A DNA stretch of 64,000 bases from Paenisporosarcina indica (lineage in GTDB: Bacteria; Bacillota; Bacilli; Bacillales_A; Planococcaceae): the NCBI RefSeq assembly GCF_001939075.1, contig NZ_MPTA01000006.1, forward strand, positions 124,001-188,000. The letters run 5' to 3'. The position numbers and the translations under genes are program-made. How positions within the stretch are numbered: the stretch's first letter is position 1; each line of letters starts with the position of its first letter. Below are positions 55,221 through 63,755 of this stretch, in pieces. Below the pieces are notes generated by a model that worked only from the letters and a program-made list of their open reading frames with translations, was not told the DNA's origin and searched no databases.

Positions 55221-55253
55221 AGCATCGCTTTTAGCGGTGCTTTTCTGTTTTTA
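55221..55253 (+). terminator. Terminator of the M20 amidohydrolase
   Basis: AGCATCGCT-TTT-AGCGGTGCT followed by TTTCTGTTTTT. Confidence 0.78.
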
Positions 55254-55289
55254 ACCTAGTCAGTAATTTTTCTTGCGGGAAAAGCATAT

Positions 55290-55322
55290 AAAAAAACACT
55301 CAGACTTTTCTAAGTGTTTTTC
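55290..55322 (-). terminator. Terminator of the ECF-sigma/ABC operon
   Basis: AAAAACACTTAG...CTGAGTGTTTTTTT on the minus strand, 76 bases after the last gene. Confidence 0.75.
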
Positions 55323-55397
55323 TCATTATATTTTTTGGATTGATATTGGCACTTGAGGGCAAAAGTAGTTGAAGAAAAGCCACTGATAAGAACCTCA

Positions 55398-56495
55398 CTA
55401 AATCATAACTTCCTTATTTTTAATAACTTGTAATGTTAACATAACAAAAACTATAGACATCACAATCATCCATATAACAGCTAAAATTGGATATATAACT
55501 GGAAAACCAAATAGATTTACTGTTTTAAAGCCTTCAAACAAAAATTCAACTTTCATGAGATAGATAAAAGAAAAGCTAAATACATCTCTCAACCAGTTTG
55601 GCATCATAACCGTTTCCACGAACATAATTGGTATCGCGAAAATTACTCCATTAATCAAGAATGAAATCAAAGAGTTTTTAGAAACGGAGGAAACGAGTAT
55701 GATCAGTAGTGCAAAGCAAAAAGCAGCTAATAAGTGCGTGCTTAATTGAATTAAATGAAAATCAAACATGTTCAAACCATATGGTGAAAAGAAATATTTA
55801 AACATATTTTGTATAGGTGTCTGCCAATCACCTATACCAAATTTAATAAAATTAATTCCTATATTAAATACTTCCCAAGCCAAAACCACTATCACAGTAA
55901 AAATAAGAGAAGCAGTAATTTTTGCCCATGCTAATGAATTTCTTCCCTTTTTTGAACTCAGAATATAGTTATCCGTACCTGAACTAGTTTCGTTTGTATA
56001 AATGCTGGAAAGTCCGATTAAAAGCATTGCACCTGTTATAAAAATAGCGTAAAAACTAGCGTAATCGATTATTTCCATCGGTGCTTTACTGTAAGAAAAA
56101 TAAGGTCTATCAACTTTTGTTATCATTTCTTGTTCAAGTTTCGTGTTGTAGTTGTTTTCATTTTCAAGTTGTTTTAATTTTTCTTCACGATTCCTTTGAG
56201 AACCTTGAATAAATGCAATGTTTTCGTATATACCATACTTAATTTGTTCGTTTTCGGACAAAGGTATGCCAAACTCTAATCCTTCTATTTTCTTTGTTAT
56301 TTTATTGCTTTCAATCTCCGCTTGTTGTAGTGTTTCCTCCGTTATTGAACCTTCCCATTGTTTATAAAGTTCTCTTTCAGAATCAGTAGTCGTTTCAAAA
56401 GTAAAACCTGTGGAAAATATTATTAGTAGAAAAAAAGTAATATAAATGATTTTCTGTTTGAAAAGCTTGTACAGTTCAAACTTTAAAAGTTGCAT
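55398..56495 (-). CDS. ABC-2-type transporter permease
   Basis: A 365-aa permease. The N-terminal helix (KIIYITFFLLIIFSTGF) is followed by a ~110-residue charged, helical extracytoplasmic region, then five hydrophobic segments between ~130 and 360. It shares one base with the stop of the ATPase gene upstream, so the two are coupled. The layout resembles YxlG of the B. subtilis sigY operon or bacteriocin-immunity permeases. Substrate is unknown. Confidence 0.85.
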   Translation of the reverse strand: MQLLKFELYKLFKQKIIYITFFLLIIFSTGFTFETTTDSERELYKQWEGSITEETLQQAEIESNKITKKIEGLEFGIPLSENEQIKYGIYENIAFIQGSQRNREEKLKQLENENNYNTKLEQEMITKVDRPYFSYSKAPMEIIDYASFYAIFITGAMLLIGLSSIYTNETSSGTDNYILSSKKGRNSLAWAKITASLIFTVIVVLAWEVFNIGINFIKFGIGDWQTPIQNMFKYFFSPYGLNMFDFHLIQLSTHLLAAFCFALLIILVSSVSKNSLISFLINGVIFAIPIMFVETVMMPNWLRDVFSFSFIYLMKVEFLFEGFKTVNLFGFPVIYPILAVIWMIVMSIVFVMLTLQVIKNKEVMI

Positions 56496-57364
56496 TATAT
56501 GGCTACCTCCTCGAAGTAGAATAGATATAAATCTTCAAGATTAGGAACCACATTTTCAGCATTTTTATATGGCTTCGAATCACTTACTATTCGCAATTCA
56601 AATTTGTCCTGGTCACGCATAATGTTTCCAACTTGATAGTGTTCTTGAAAATAAGAAATATCTTTTTCCTCAACGGAAATTGACCATACTTTATTTTCGA
56701 TTCCTTGAAGGAGTTTTTGTGGCGTCTCTTTCTTTATCAGTTGACCTTCTTTTAAAATTAAAACTTCTTTTGCAATAAATTCGATATCTGAAACTATATG
56801 TGTGGATAATAAGACGATTCTATCTGCTGAAATTTTCGACACTAAATTTCTGAACCTGATTCTTTCCTTTGGATCAAGCCCTGCAGTTGGTTCATCGACT
56901 ATTAATATTTTTGGATTGTTTAATAATGCTTGAGCAATCCCTACTCTTCGCTTCATTCCACCCGAAAATTTACCTACTTTTTCTTTTCGATGATCCAGTA
57001 GCCCAACTAAACTCATCACTTCATTTACCTTTTCATTGGCTTCCTTTTTTGACAATCCTTTTAATGACGCAATATATTTTAGAAATTTCTCAGCTGTGAA
57101 ATTTTTGTATAACCCCACATGTTGTGGAAGATAACCGATTAAATCACGGTACTCATGATCCATCAAAGCAATATCTTTTCCATTAAACAATATTTTGCCA
57201 GAGCTTGGTTTCATCACACTTGCAAGAATTCGCATTAAGGTTGTTTTTCCGGACCCATTTGCTCCAAGAATGCCATAAACTCCAGTTGTTAACTCTAAAT
57301 TTATATAATTTAATGCTTTTTTGTTTTTAAAGTTTTTAGAAACATTGTTAATGGTTAAGTTCAT
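56495..57364 (-). CDS. ABC transporter ATPase
   Basis: A 289-aa ATPase of the BcrA/YxlF type: Walker A GANGSGKTT near residues 34-42, signature FSGGMKRRV, Walker B ILIVDEPTAGLDP, and switch His in LSTHIVSD. The C-terminal ~70 residues are a small accessory domain typical of exporters in this group. It overlaps the membrane-protein gene upstream by 17 bases. Confidence 0.92.
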   Translation of the reverse strand: MNLTINNVSKNFKNKKALNYINLELTTGVYGILGANGSGKTTLMRILASVMKPSSGKILFNGKDIALMDHEYRDLIGYLPQHVGLYKNFTAEKFLKYIASLKGLSKKEANEKVNEVMSLVGLLDHRKEKVGKFSGGMKRRVGIAQALLNNPKILIVDEPTAGLDPKERIRFRNLVSKISADRIVLLSTHIVSDIEFIAKEVLILKEGQLIKKETPQKLLQGIENKVWSISVEEKDISYFQEHYQVGNIMRDQDKFELRIVSDSKPYKNAENVVPNLEDLYLFYFEEVAI

Positions 57365-58154
57365 AAGTTAGACCCCTTATATACATTTGTTTCATCTGGA
57401 AAATAATAAATCCAGCTGCACTTACAGTAATCAGAATAAAAATCGTTGCTGGCATGTTATCGATTTTATTAACAAATTGTGTCTGGTTAAGTAGCATCCC
57501 AATTCCAATCCAACTCACAAGAACAGCCGTTATTGAATAGGAATTTCGAATTCTATTCACAATTAATAAAGAAACTGCAGTAATAACAGTAAATGGTGTA
57601 ATCCAATAAAGCATTAATTTCCAAATCCAGATTTCTTGATAGAAGTTAGAAATACTAAACGTAAATATCATATTAATAATTAAATTAAAACCACCTACAA
57701 CCACCAGTTTAGATAAGATGATTTCCTGTAAACTAAACTTCAATGACATCTCAAGTTCGGCCATTCCCGCATTTCTGCTTTTTAACACTTCTAATAAGCC
57801 TGTAATTGTAGGAATAGGAGCAAAGAGCATCAGGATCGCATATGGACTTTGTTCCATTGCAAATACTGCAACCAGACCCAAAAATAGAAATAAGCTATTC
57901 AATACCCAAAATAACGAGCTAATATTAAAGACCTCTTGATAGGAATGCTTCATAATCGAAGAGATGTTTTCAAAAATAACTTTCCGTTTATTCAATTTAA
58001 TTGGTACATGAGGTCTTATCGCATTAATAGTCCTCATCATCTCTGACTCGCTTGGATACTCTACATCATACTCGTCTAACATAAATCCTAACTCTTTCTC
58101 TAATTCTTCTAATTCCTTGGTATCAGCCAAATTATCTATTATTCTGTTTCGCAT
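57348..58154 (-). CDS. Membrane protein, possible anti-sigma or transporter partner
   Basis: A ~268-aa protein with a cytoplasmic acidic N-terminal region of ~80 residues (ELEELEKELGFMLDEYDVEYPSE) and about six transmembrane helices. It directly follows the sigma-factor gene and overlaps it by 23 bases, the usual position of an anti-sigma factor, and a soluble N-terminus is where such proteins bind sigma. No zinc-binding anti-sigma HxxxCxxC motif is present. It could equally be a second permease subunit. Start at 58154 is six bases after GAGGTG. Confidence 0.65.
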   Translation of the reverse strand: MRNRIIDNLADTKELEELEKELGFMLDEYDVEYPSESEMMRTINAIRPHVPIKLNKRKVIFENISSIMKHSYQEVFNISSLFWVLNSLFLFLGLVAVFAMEQSPYAILMLFAPIPTITGLLEVLKSRNAGMAELEMSLKFSLQEIILSKLVVVGGFNLIINMIFTFSISNFYQEIWIWKLMLYWITPFTVITAVSLLIVNRIRNSYSITAVLVSWIGIGMLLNQTQFVNKIDNMPATIFILITVSAAGFIIFQMKQMYIRGLTYELNH

Positions 58155-58698
58155 CTTCCTCACCTCGATCCAAGAGTTTGGCTAATTTCCCGAGTCCTTG
58201 TTTCAATCTGGATTTGACTGTTGACACATTGGTATTAGTCACTTCAGCAATCCCCTTTATCTTCATTTGATGAAAATATTTTAAAATGATAGCTTCCTTC
58301 TGATAATCCGGTAGACGATTGATTGCCCACTTAACTTGTTCTCTCGATTGCTTTCGATCAAATATGTAAGACACACTGCTTTTTTCGCTTGTAATGGTTT
58401 CTGGTAACTCAGATTGTATGGAGGTTCTTTTATAATCAGCGCTCCTCCAGTAATCCCTACAATGATTAATAGCTATAGTGAATAACCAACTGTTAAAATT
58501 CCCCTTACCCGAATACGATTGTATTCTTTGAATGATTTTTATAAAAATTTCTTGAGTTAATTCATACGCTATATCCTTATTTCCTACTTTTCTGTATACA
58601 AAAGAAAAAATAGTTTTATAGTATTTTCGCGTTAACACTTCCATTGCTGCTTGACTACCATTCAGGATTTCCTTAATGAGTTCTTTATCTTCAGGCAC
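58132..58698 (-). CDS. ECF RNA polymerase sigma factor
   Basis: A ~188-aa sigma-70 family member with only regions 2 and 4. Region 2 runs from TRKYYKTIFSFVYRKVGNKDIAYELTQEIFIKI to NHCRDYWR (residues ~25-100); region 4 is LPDYQKEAIILKYFHQMKIKGIAEVTNTNVSTVKSRLKQG near 135-175. The GTG at 58698 follows GAGGTGATAAAA; a frame extending 28 codons further has no ribosome site. It heads an operon with a membrane protein and an ABC exporter, as sigY does in B. subtilis, and probably responds to envelope stress or a toxic peptide. CGTC lies at 58724-58721. Confidence 0.88.
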   Translation of the reverse strand: MPEDKELIKEILNGSQAAMEVLTRKYYKTIFSFVYRKVGNKDIAYELTQEIFIKIIQRIQSYSGKGNFNSWLFTIAINHCRDYWRSADYKRTSIQSELPETITSEKSSVSYIFDRKQSREQVKWAINRLPDYQKEAIILKYFHQMKIKGIAEVTNTNVSTVKSRLKQGLGKLAKLLDRGEEDAKQNNR

Positions 58699-58827
58699 TT
58701 TTATCACCTCACTTATTTTAGACGTAATTAGAATTAAGAAAGATTTAAGTTTTTTTAAAAGTTTTATATATGAAGTAAGCACACACTGTCGTGATGTTAT
58801 CTACAACTTTTTATAAAAGTCGTCCGC

Positions 58828-58885
58828 ATGAGCCTACAAGTGTGAAGTACACATACTTGTGGGTCTCATTCTTCACGCTTTTGCG
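58828..58885 (+). repeat. Dispersed intergenic repeat, copy 2 (partner at 1021)
   Basis: ATGAGCCTACAAGT, GTGAAG, CACATACTTGTGGGTCTCAT and CTTCACGC occur in order. The first and third segments pair (one bulge), enclosing the second, which pairs with the fourth: an H-type pseudoknot topology. It lies in the 387-base divergent gap between the sigma-factor operon and the lipoprotein gene at 59086. Confidence 0.62.
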
Positions 58886-59021
58886 GCCATGCAGGCGCAA
58901 ATGAACTCTTTGTATTTAATTGAATATTGTCAAACTTTTTTTGGGGAATTGCTTTAGTTTTAAGGAGTTGTTCTTACAAAGAGCAAACATTTTTATAATT
59001 AGGCAAACTTCAATAATTCAC

Positions 59022-59047
59022 TGTAACGATTCAGAATTTTCTACGTC
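59022..59047 (+). promoter_or_regulatory. ECF-type promoter candidate for the DUF3221 lipoprotein
   Basis: TGTAAC (59022-59027), 16-base spacer, CGTC (59044-59047), followed by TAA. This fits the AAC-N16-CGTC logic of many ECF sigma promoters, and the adjacent divergent operon encodes an ECF sigma factor. Confidence 0.5.
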
Positions 59048-59085
59048 TAATTTTGTAATGGCCCATTACATAAGGAGGCAACAAA

Positions 59086-60354
59086 ATGAAAAACCGAAAA
59101 TTTTATACATCTTTACTAGCCATATCCTTGCTGCTAACCGGATGCGGCACTGGAGATGCGACTGTTAGTACGGACCAAAAATTGACGGGTGACACCGCAG
59201 TGAAAAGTGAAGACCCAAATTGGCCAACGATTAAGGTCGTGAGTGGTCGAGACATAATCGCTGAACTCAAGCAAACGACTACTAATCCGAAGATTCGAAA
59301 TGACGCATTCACTAAAGTGAAAGAAAGTGAAGAATTAACACAGGGCCTCTTTGGAAAAGTAACACCTGAACTAGAAGAAGATATGGGTGTTCAAGGAATC
59401 GAAGCACAGGCAGCTTTTCAAGCGATTGATGAAGTATATGGCGGACACGAGGGGTTATTAGCTGAAGGTGTTGTCTTTTTTGAAAATCAAGCAGATGGTG
59501 CTCAACAATCTGGATTTTGGATTGGATTAAAAGAACCTGACGATCGATTAATTCAATATGTTGATACTCTACAGAAAAAAGTAGACGCTGGAGAAATATT
59601 AGCGAAACATATTTATATCTACAAAAGTGCTTTTACTGAAAAAGAAAATTATGATTTAACCGACAATGTATTTGCAGCAGTAAATGCTATCGCTAAAAGC
59701 CATCCCAATCCAGATCGCCTATCATCTGGCATCTCTGTGGATACAATCACAGGAACCATAGAAATCACTCATGATTTCTTAACGGAAGCACAACAAGAAA
59801 GCCTGCAGAAGCAATTTACCGACCGAAAAATAGAATTTACGCAAGATGGTCGTATGGTTGCTGGACCTAGCGAATCGGATATCACTTATCCAACTGAACC
59901 TACTACGACTAACCCATCTAAAGATGGAGCATATGTAATTAATGTTTCAGAAAATGGCATGCTTATTGTAAACGCAATGCCAACGGATTACTCATCAACA
60001 GGCGGAGAAAGCGATTTTTATTCTGCCGTTAATTACACGTATCCAAATGCGGATGAGAAATTAGAAGTGGGCCAGCGCGTCATTGTCGAATCTTCTGGTC
60101 CCATGGCGTTATCTTATCCAGGACAAGGCAGAGTCAAGTACGTCGAAGTACTTCCAACGTATAAACCCGAAACGGCTGACTTTACTGAAGCTGAAATCGT
60201 TCGTGTTGCACTTAGTCAATCAAGTACAGATTCAGGTTGGAGTGTACCAATCAGTAATATTTCTTACGATGAAAAGACTGATAGATGGTCCGTAGAATTT
60301 GCACCTGAACGAGAAGATAAATTTACCGTTGAAATAAAAGATAGCAAAAGCTAA
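59086..60354 (+). CDS. Lipoprotein with C-terminal DUF3221 domain
   Basis: A 422-aa surface lipoprotein: signal peptide with lipobox LLTGC (Cys at ~20). An N-terminal ~240-residue domain that I do not recognise follows. From ~280 to 365 there is a DUF3221-type OB-like domain (GAYVINVSENGMLIVNAMPTDY ... LEVGQRVIVESSGPMALSYPGQGRVKYVEV). The last ~60 residues form an additional PepSY-like or unassigned segment. GGAGG precedes the ATG. It may be a target of the adjacent ECF sigma factor. Confidence 0.8.
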   Translation: MKNRKFYTSLLAISLLLTGCGTGDATVSTDQKLTGDTAVKSEDPNWPTIKVVSGRDIIAELKQTTTNPKIRNDAFTKVKESEELTQGLFGKVTPELEEDMGVQGIEAQAAFQAIDEVYGGHEGLLAEGVVFFENQADGAQQSGFWIGLKEPDDRLIQYVDTLQKKVDAGEILAKHIYIYKSAFTEKENYDLTDNVFAAVNAIAKSHPNPDRLSSGISVDTITGTIEITHDFLTEAQQESLQKQFTDRKIEFTQDGRMVAGPSESDITYPTEPTTTNPSKDGAYVINVSENGMLIVNAMPTDYSSTGGESDFYSAVNYTYPNADEKLEVGQRVIVESSGPMALSYPGQGRVKYVEVLPTYKPETADFTEAEIVRVALSQSSTDSGWSVPISNISYDEKTDRWSVEFAPEREDKFTVEIKDSKS

Positions 60355-60367
60355 ATTTGTAATTTGT

Positions 60368-60398
60368 GCTACTTTTCATTGGAGAAGTAGCTTTTTCT
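60368..60398 (+). terminator. Terminator of the DUF3221 lipoprotein gene
   Basis: GCTACTTTTC-ATT-GGAGAAGTAGC followed by TTTTTC. Confidence 0.78.
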
Positions 60399-60488
60399 TA
60401 TGTATTGATCCCGTTTTATATCGGATACTGAATAATTAATTGAATGATGCATATTATTTAGAACTACTGTCTAAATGGAGGATGCAAT

Positions 60489-60884
60489 GTGAAGAGGTCA
60501 AACAACAGTGTCATTCTGCTGATATTTTGTCTATTCATAAGTTTTGTCATAATCATATTTGTATTATCTTCTTTAACGCAAGAATCAGACCAAGACCTTT
60601 ATCTTCGTGACATCACAGAAGTCGAACAGGTCACAAACAAAATGAGTGAAACGGGTTTTCAAGAACAACTCATCACAGCTTTGAAAAATGAAGGCTATAA
60701 GCCTACAGGAAGCTTTGGTTACACCATTTTCAGCATGGACAAAAAAGAGTTAACAATTGTCCTACACGGAATTGATACTAGCCGAAAAAAAGCGGAAAGT
60801 TACATACAAGCACTTGTTAATCAACTGTCAACATCAATTGGAATTGGTACTTTTGAGGTAACTGTATTGGAAGACAAAGATTAA
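60489..60884 (+). CDS. Unknown membrane-anchored small protein (DUF4030-like)
   Basis: A 131-aa protein with an N-terminal anchor (VILLIFCLFISFVIIIFVLSSL) and a ~95-residue extracytoplasmic alpha/beta domain (IVLHGIDTSRKKAESYIQALVNQLSTSIG). It is similar in feel to DUF4030 proteins, but the match is from memory only. The start is GTG, seven bases after GGAGG; no ATG fits. It is followed at 35 bases by the DUF3298 gene. Confidence 0.65.
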   Translation: MKRSNNSVILLIFCLFISFVIIIFVLSSLTQESDQDLYLRDITEVEQVTNKMSETGFQEQLITALKNEGYKPTGSFGYTIFSMDKKELTIVLHGIDTSRKKAESYIQALVNQLSTSIGIGTFEVTVLEDKD

Positions 60885-60919
60885 TTATTTGTTCATACCA
60901 ATTATGAGAGGATGTTTAA

Positions 60920-61528
60920 TTGGATTTACCTGTTGCAGTAGGGTACAGAATACTTCAAAAAGAATCACCGAAAGTGACCGTTTATTATCCCTTCGTTGTA
61001 GGTTTGGGCAATCAACAAGCAGAAATAAAAATTAACGCCGCAATTGTGGATACATTGAATAAAATCTTGGTTGAACTTGGTTTTCACTCACCGAGCCTTC
61101 AAGAAATGCTCGGTGAGTTTGAAATTAAAACTAATGAACGCGGTATATTCAGCCTTTCCCTAAGCGTCTACTCGTTCACAGGCGGAGCACATGGAATGAC
61201 CATTATTAAATCATTATCATTTGATGTGTCATCAGGTCAACTATATGAACTGAGTGATTTGTTCAAACCAAATAGTGATTATGTAACCAAACTATCATCC
61301 ATCATTGCAGGAAAAATAAAAGACTGGAAAACACTTCTCCTCGAACCATTCAGCAAAATTAGCAACAACCAAGATTTCTATTTGGCCGACCACTCACTCG
61401 TCATTTATTTTCAACTGTATGAAATAACACCTTATGTAGCTGGATTTCCCTACTTTCCAATCCCTATTCTCGATATTCAAGACATCATAAAACCAAACGG
61501 ACCTCTCAACAAACTACTTCCTTTTTAA
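60920..61528 (+). CDS. DUF4163/DUF3298 (RsiV-like) domain protein
   Basis: A 202-aa protein consisting of the DUF4163 N-terminal part (residues ~15-90) and DUF3298 (SVYSFTGGAHGMTIIKSLSFDVSSGQLYELSDLFKP ... YEITPYVAGFPYFPIP), the same pair as in the extracellular part of the anti-sigma RsiV and of PdaC. Unlike those, no signal peptide or membrane anchor is seen with the TTG start at 60920 (GAGG eight bases upstream), so it is predicted to stay in the cytoplasm, which is odd for this domain. Confidence 0.78.
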   Translation: MDLPVAVGYRILQKESPKVTVYYPFVVGLGNQQAEIKINAAIVDTLNKILVELGFHSPSLQEMLGEFEIKTNERGIFSLSLSVYSFTGGAHGMTIIKSLSFDVSSGQLYELSDLFKPNSDYVTKLSSIIAGKIKDWKTLLLEPFSKISNNQDFYLADHSLVIYFQLYEITPYVAGFPYFPIPILDIQDIIKPNGPLNKLLPF

Positions 61529-61559
61529 TTGATTCATACCTATTTCGATAAGCATAATA

Positions 61560-61604
61560 AAAATGGTCTCACACCCCCACTCTACTTGGGTATGAGACCA
61601 TTTT
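61560..61604. terminator. Convergent terminator between the DUF3298 gene and ecsB
   Basis: AAAATGGTCTCACACCC / GGGTATGAGACCATTTT around a 12-base loop. Confidence 0.92.
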
Positions 61605-61614
61605 GGCGTAAAGC

Positions 61615-62808
61615 TTATTTACTCAACCTAATCGTAATCTCACTTACCACAACAACTACAATCGGCAATACGTACATAACCATACTGTCTGCACCTACAC
61701 CTAACAAAGTTGCTAAAATGATAAGTGCCTGAGCAACTTGGACAAAGCGTACTAACTTAACTACTGCCTTGCTTCGGGCACTGTTGCCAATTGGGAAGAG
61801 CATGTCCATACGAAACTCACTCGAAGATGATAGAGCTTGTTTGATTTGTAATGCGGTAGCAAATGCCAATGCACCAACAAAAATCATAACAACAATCGGA
61901 ATGCCAATAAACGCAGTTCCTAATGCAGCAAGTACAGTTAACCGTAGCCATAAGTAAAAGGTATCATCCGTCCGCACGAATGTCCGAAATACTAAATAGT
62001 TTTGAGAACTTTTTTTCTCATATGGTATTAAACGATACACGATATCCAGCCAGGCACGACGTCTAATACTACCTCGAATGTGCGGAACGTCTGTGAAATA
62101 GTTAGCAAATCGGTAAAAACGCAACATGCGATTTTGTTCCAGTCTCACAAAATGTTCGTATGGAAACGGCTGACGTTTCTTCTGGCGGCTCCACGTGAAT
62201 GAGTAAAAACCAACAGGAATAATTAGCAAAGCACAATACATTGGATTCATTGTAAAGATTGCTGCTAATACAGCAATTGAAACAAGTGCCCGAACGAATC
62301 GATCACCCCATACTCCTTTTCCAAGATTCGCCCACCTGAAAGCAAATTCAACATGCACATTCCAAAACTTCATGAGCACAATGAAAATAAATACCGCACC
62401 TAAAGTGACATTTCCTACATTCCCCACTTGCTTGAGCAAAGGGATAGCCACGATAAACGGTAATAATGCAATAAACAATTGTGACCAAATCGTCCAAGAC
62501 AATGCTTTTTTCATATAATCCATTAACTTTGATTCAAGTGGCAGTAAAAACACTTGATCAGGTTCACGAATCAATGTAGTAGGAGGACTGAACGACAATA
62601 AGATACCGATAACGCCAGCCACCAACCAAGTTCCAGGAAAATCACTAGGAGCTGTTTTCAACCATTCGCTATACTGATATCCAGCTGCACCCGCCACAAA
62701 CACCATTACGATGACCAAGTGTCCAGTGAACACATATTTTAAATACTTTTGGAGTTCGTTTACATAATGAAGAAATCGTATTCGCCATACGTCATGCAAG
62801 TTCTTCAT
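61615..62808 (-). CDS. ecsB: ABC transporter permease EcsB
   Basis: A 397-aa membrane protein with about eight hydrophobic segments and the EcsB core (FRWANLGKGVWGDRF, RRAWLDIVYRLIPYE). EcsAB affects protein secretion, competence and regulated intramembrane proteolysis by RasP in B. subtilis, and has been linked to peptide export in other Firmicutes. It overlaps ecsA by 17 bases. The third gene, ecsC, is not present here; unrelated genes occupy that place. Confidence 0.9.
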   Translation of the reverse strand: MKNLHDVWRIRFLHYVNELQKYLKYVFTGHLVIVMVFVAGAAGYQYSEWLKTAPSDFPGTWLVAGVIGILLSFSPPTTLIREPDQVFLLPLESKLMDYMKKALSWTIWSQLFIALLPFIVAIPLLKQVGNVGNVTLGAVFIFIVLMKFWNVHVEFAFRWANLGKGVWGDRFVRALVSIAVLAAIFTMNPMYCALLIIPVGFYSFTWSRQKKRQPFPYEHFVRLEQNRMLRFYRFANYFTDVPHIRGSIRRRAWLDIVYRLIPYEKKSSQNYLVFRTFVRTDDTFYLWLRLTVLAALGTAFIGIPIVVMIFVGALAFATALQIKQALSSSSEFRMDMLFPIGNSARSKAVVKLVRFVQVAQALIILATLLGVGADSMVMYVLPIVVVVVSEITIRLSK

Positions 62809-63541
62809 GGTCTTGCTCCTTTGTCATGGCGATATACAAATCGTCTAGTGTTGCAAGTGGCATGTTAAATGCCTCACGTAAATCGTCCATTGTTCCTTGT
62901 GCACGAATTCGACCATTATGTAAAAGTAAAATGCGGTCACAATAACGTTCAGCAGTTGATAAGATATGTGTCGACATTAACACAGATGATCCCGTTTTTT
63001 TCTTTTCATTCATTTGATCGAGCAATGATTGAATTCCTAGCGGATCCAAGCCAACAAATGGTTCGTCAATAATATAAAGTTTTGGATCTACTAAAAACGC
63101 ACACATAATCATGACTTTTTGTCGCATACCTTTTGAAAAATGTGATGGAAACCAATTCAAGCGTTTTTCCATTCTGAATTCTTTCAACAATAATTCAGAT
63201 CGCGAGGCTAATGTGACTTCATCTAATCCATAGGCCATAGCAGTGAGTTCTAGATGTTCTTTCAAGGTTAATTCATCATACAATACCGGAGTTTCTGGAA
63301 TATAAGAAAACGAAGATCGATACTTGTCCATATCTTCTTCAAATGTGACATTGTTTAGCCGAATCTCCCCATCTTTTGGGTTCATTAATCCGATAATGTG
63401 TTTAATTGTTGTACTTTTCCCTGCCCCGTTTAGCCCGATTAAACCGACTAATTCTCCAGGTGCGACAGAAAAAGATAAATCATGAATAACAGGTTTACGT
63501 GTGTATCCACCCGTTATCGAGTTAACATCCAATACATTCAT
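62792..63541 (-). CDS. ecsA: ABC transporter ATPase EcsA
   Basis: A ~249-aa ATPase: Walker A GLNGAGKST near residues 36-44, preceded by SITGGYTRKPVI; signature FSKGMRQKV (Lys replacing the first Gly, as in EcsA); Walker B LYIIDEPFVGLDP; switch His in MSTHIL. The ATG at 63541 follows GAGG by nine bases; the GTG three codons earlier is part of the ribosome site. It is divergent from hit, as in B. subtilis. Confidence 0.94.
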   Translation of the reverse strand: MNVLDVNSITGGYTRKPVIHDLSFSVAPGELVGLIGLNGAGKSTTIKHIIGLMNPKDGEIRLNNVTFEEDMDKYRSSFSYIPETPVLYDELTLKEHLELTAMAYGLDEVTLASRSELLLKEFRMEKRLNWFPSHFSKGMRQKVMIMCAFLVDPKLYIIDEPFVGLDPLGIQSLLDQMNEKKKTGSSVLMSTHILSTAERYCDRILLLHNGRIRAQGTMDDLREAFNMPLATLDDLYIAMTKEQDHEELA

Positions 63542-63755
63542 CAAGGGCACCTCTTCTCTCTCTACATAATATCAAAACATTCAGTAGAAAAACACAACTT
63601 CCCCCCAAAATGGTGCAAGTTGATGTCTTTTGCTTATACCGATATCCAAAAAGTTTATACTAGCTTGTACGTGCAATAATTCTATAAACACCTTACACGG
63701 AATCATCTCAATATATGATAAAATGAGCATAATAATGAGAAAGGACGTGAAATCT

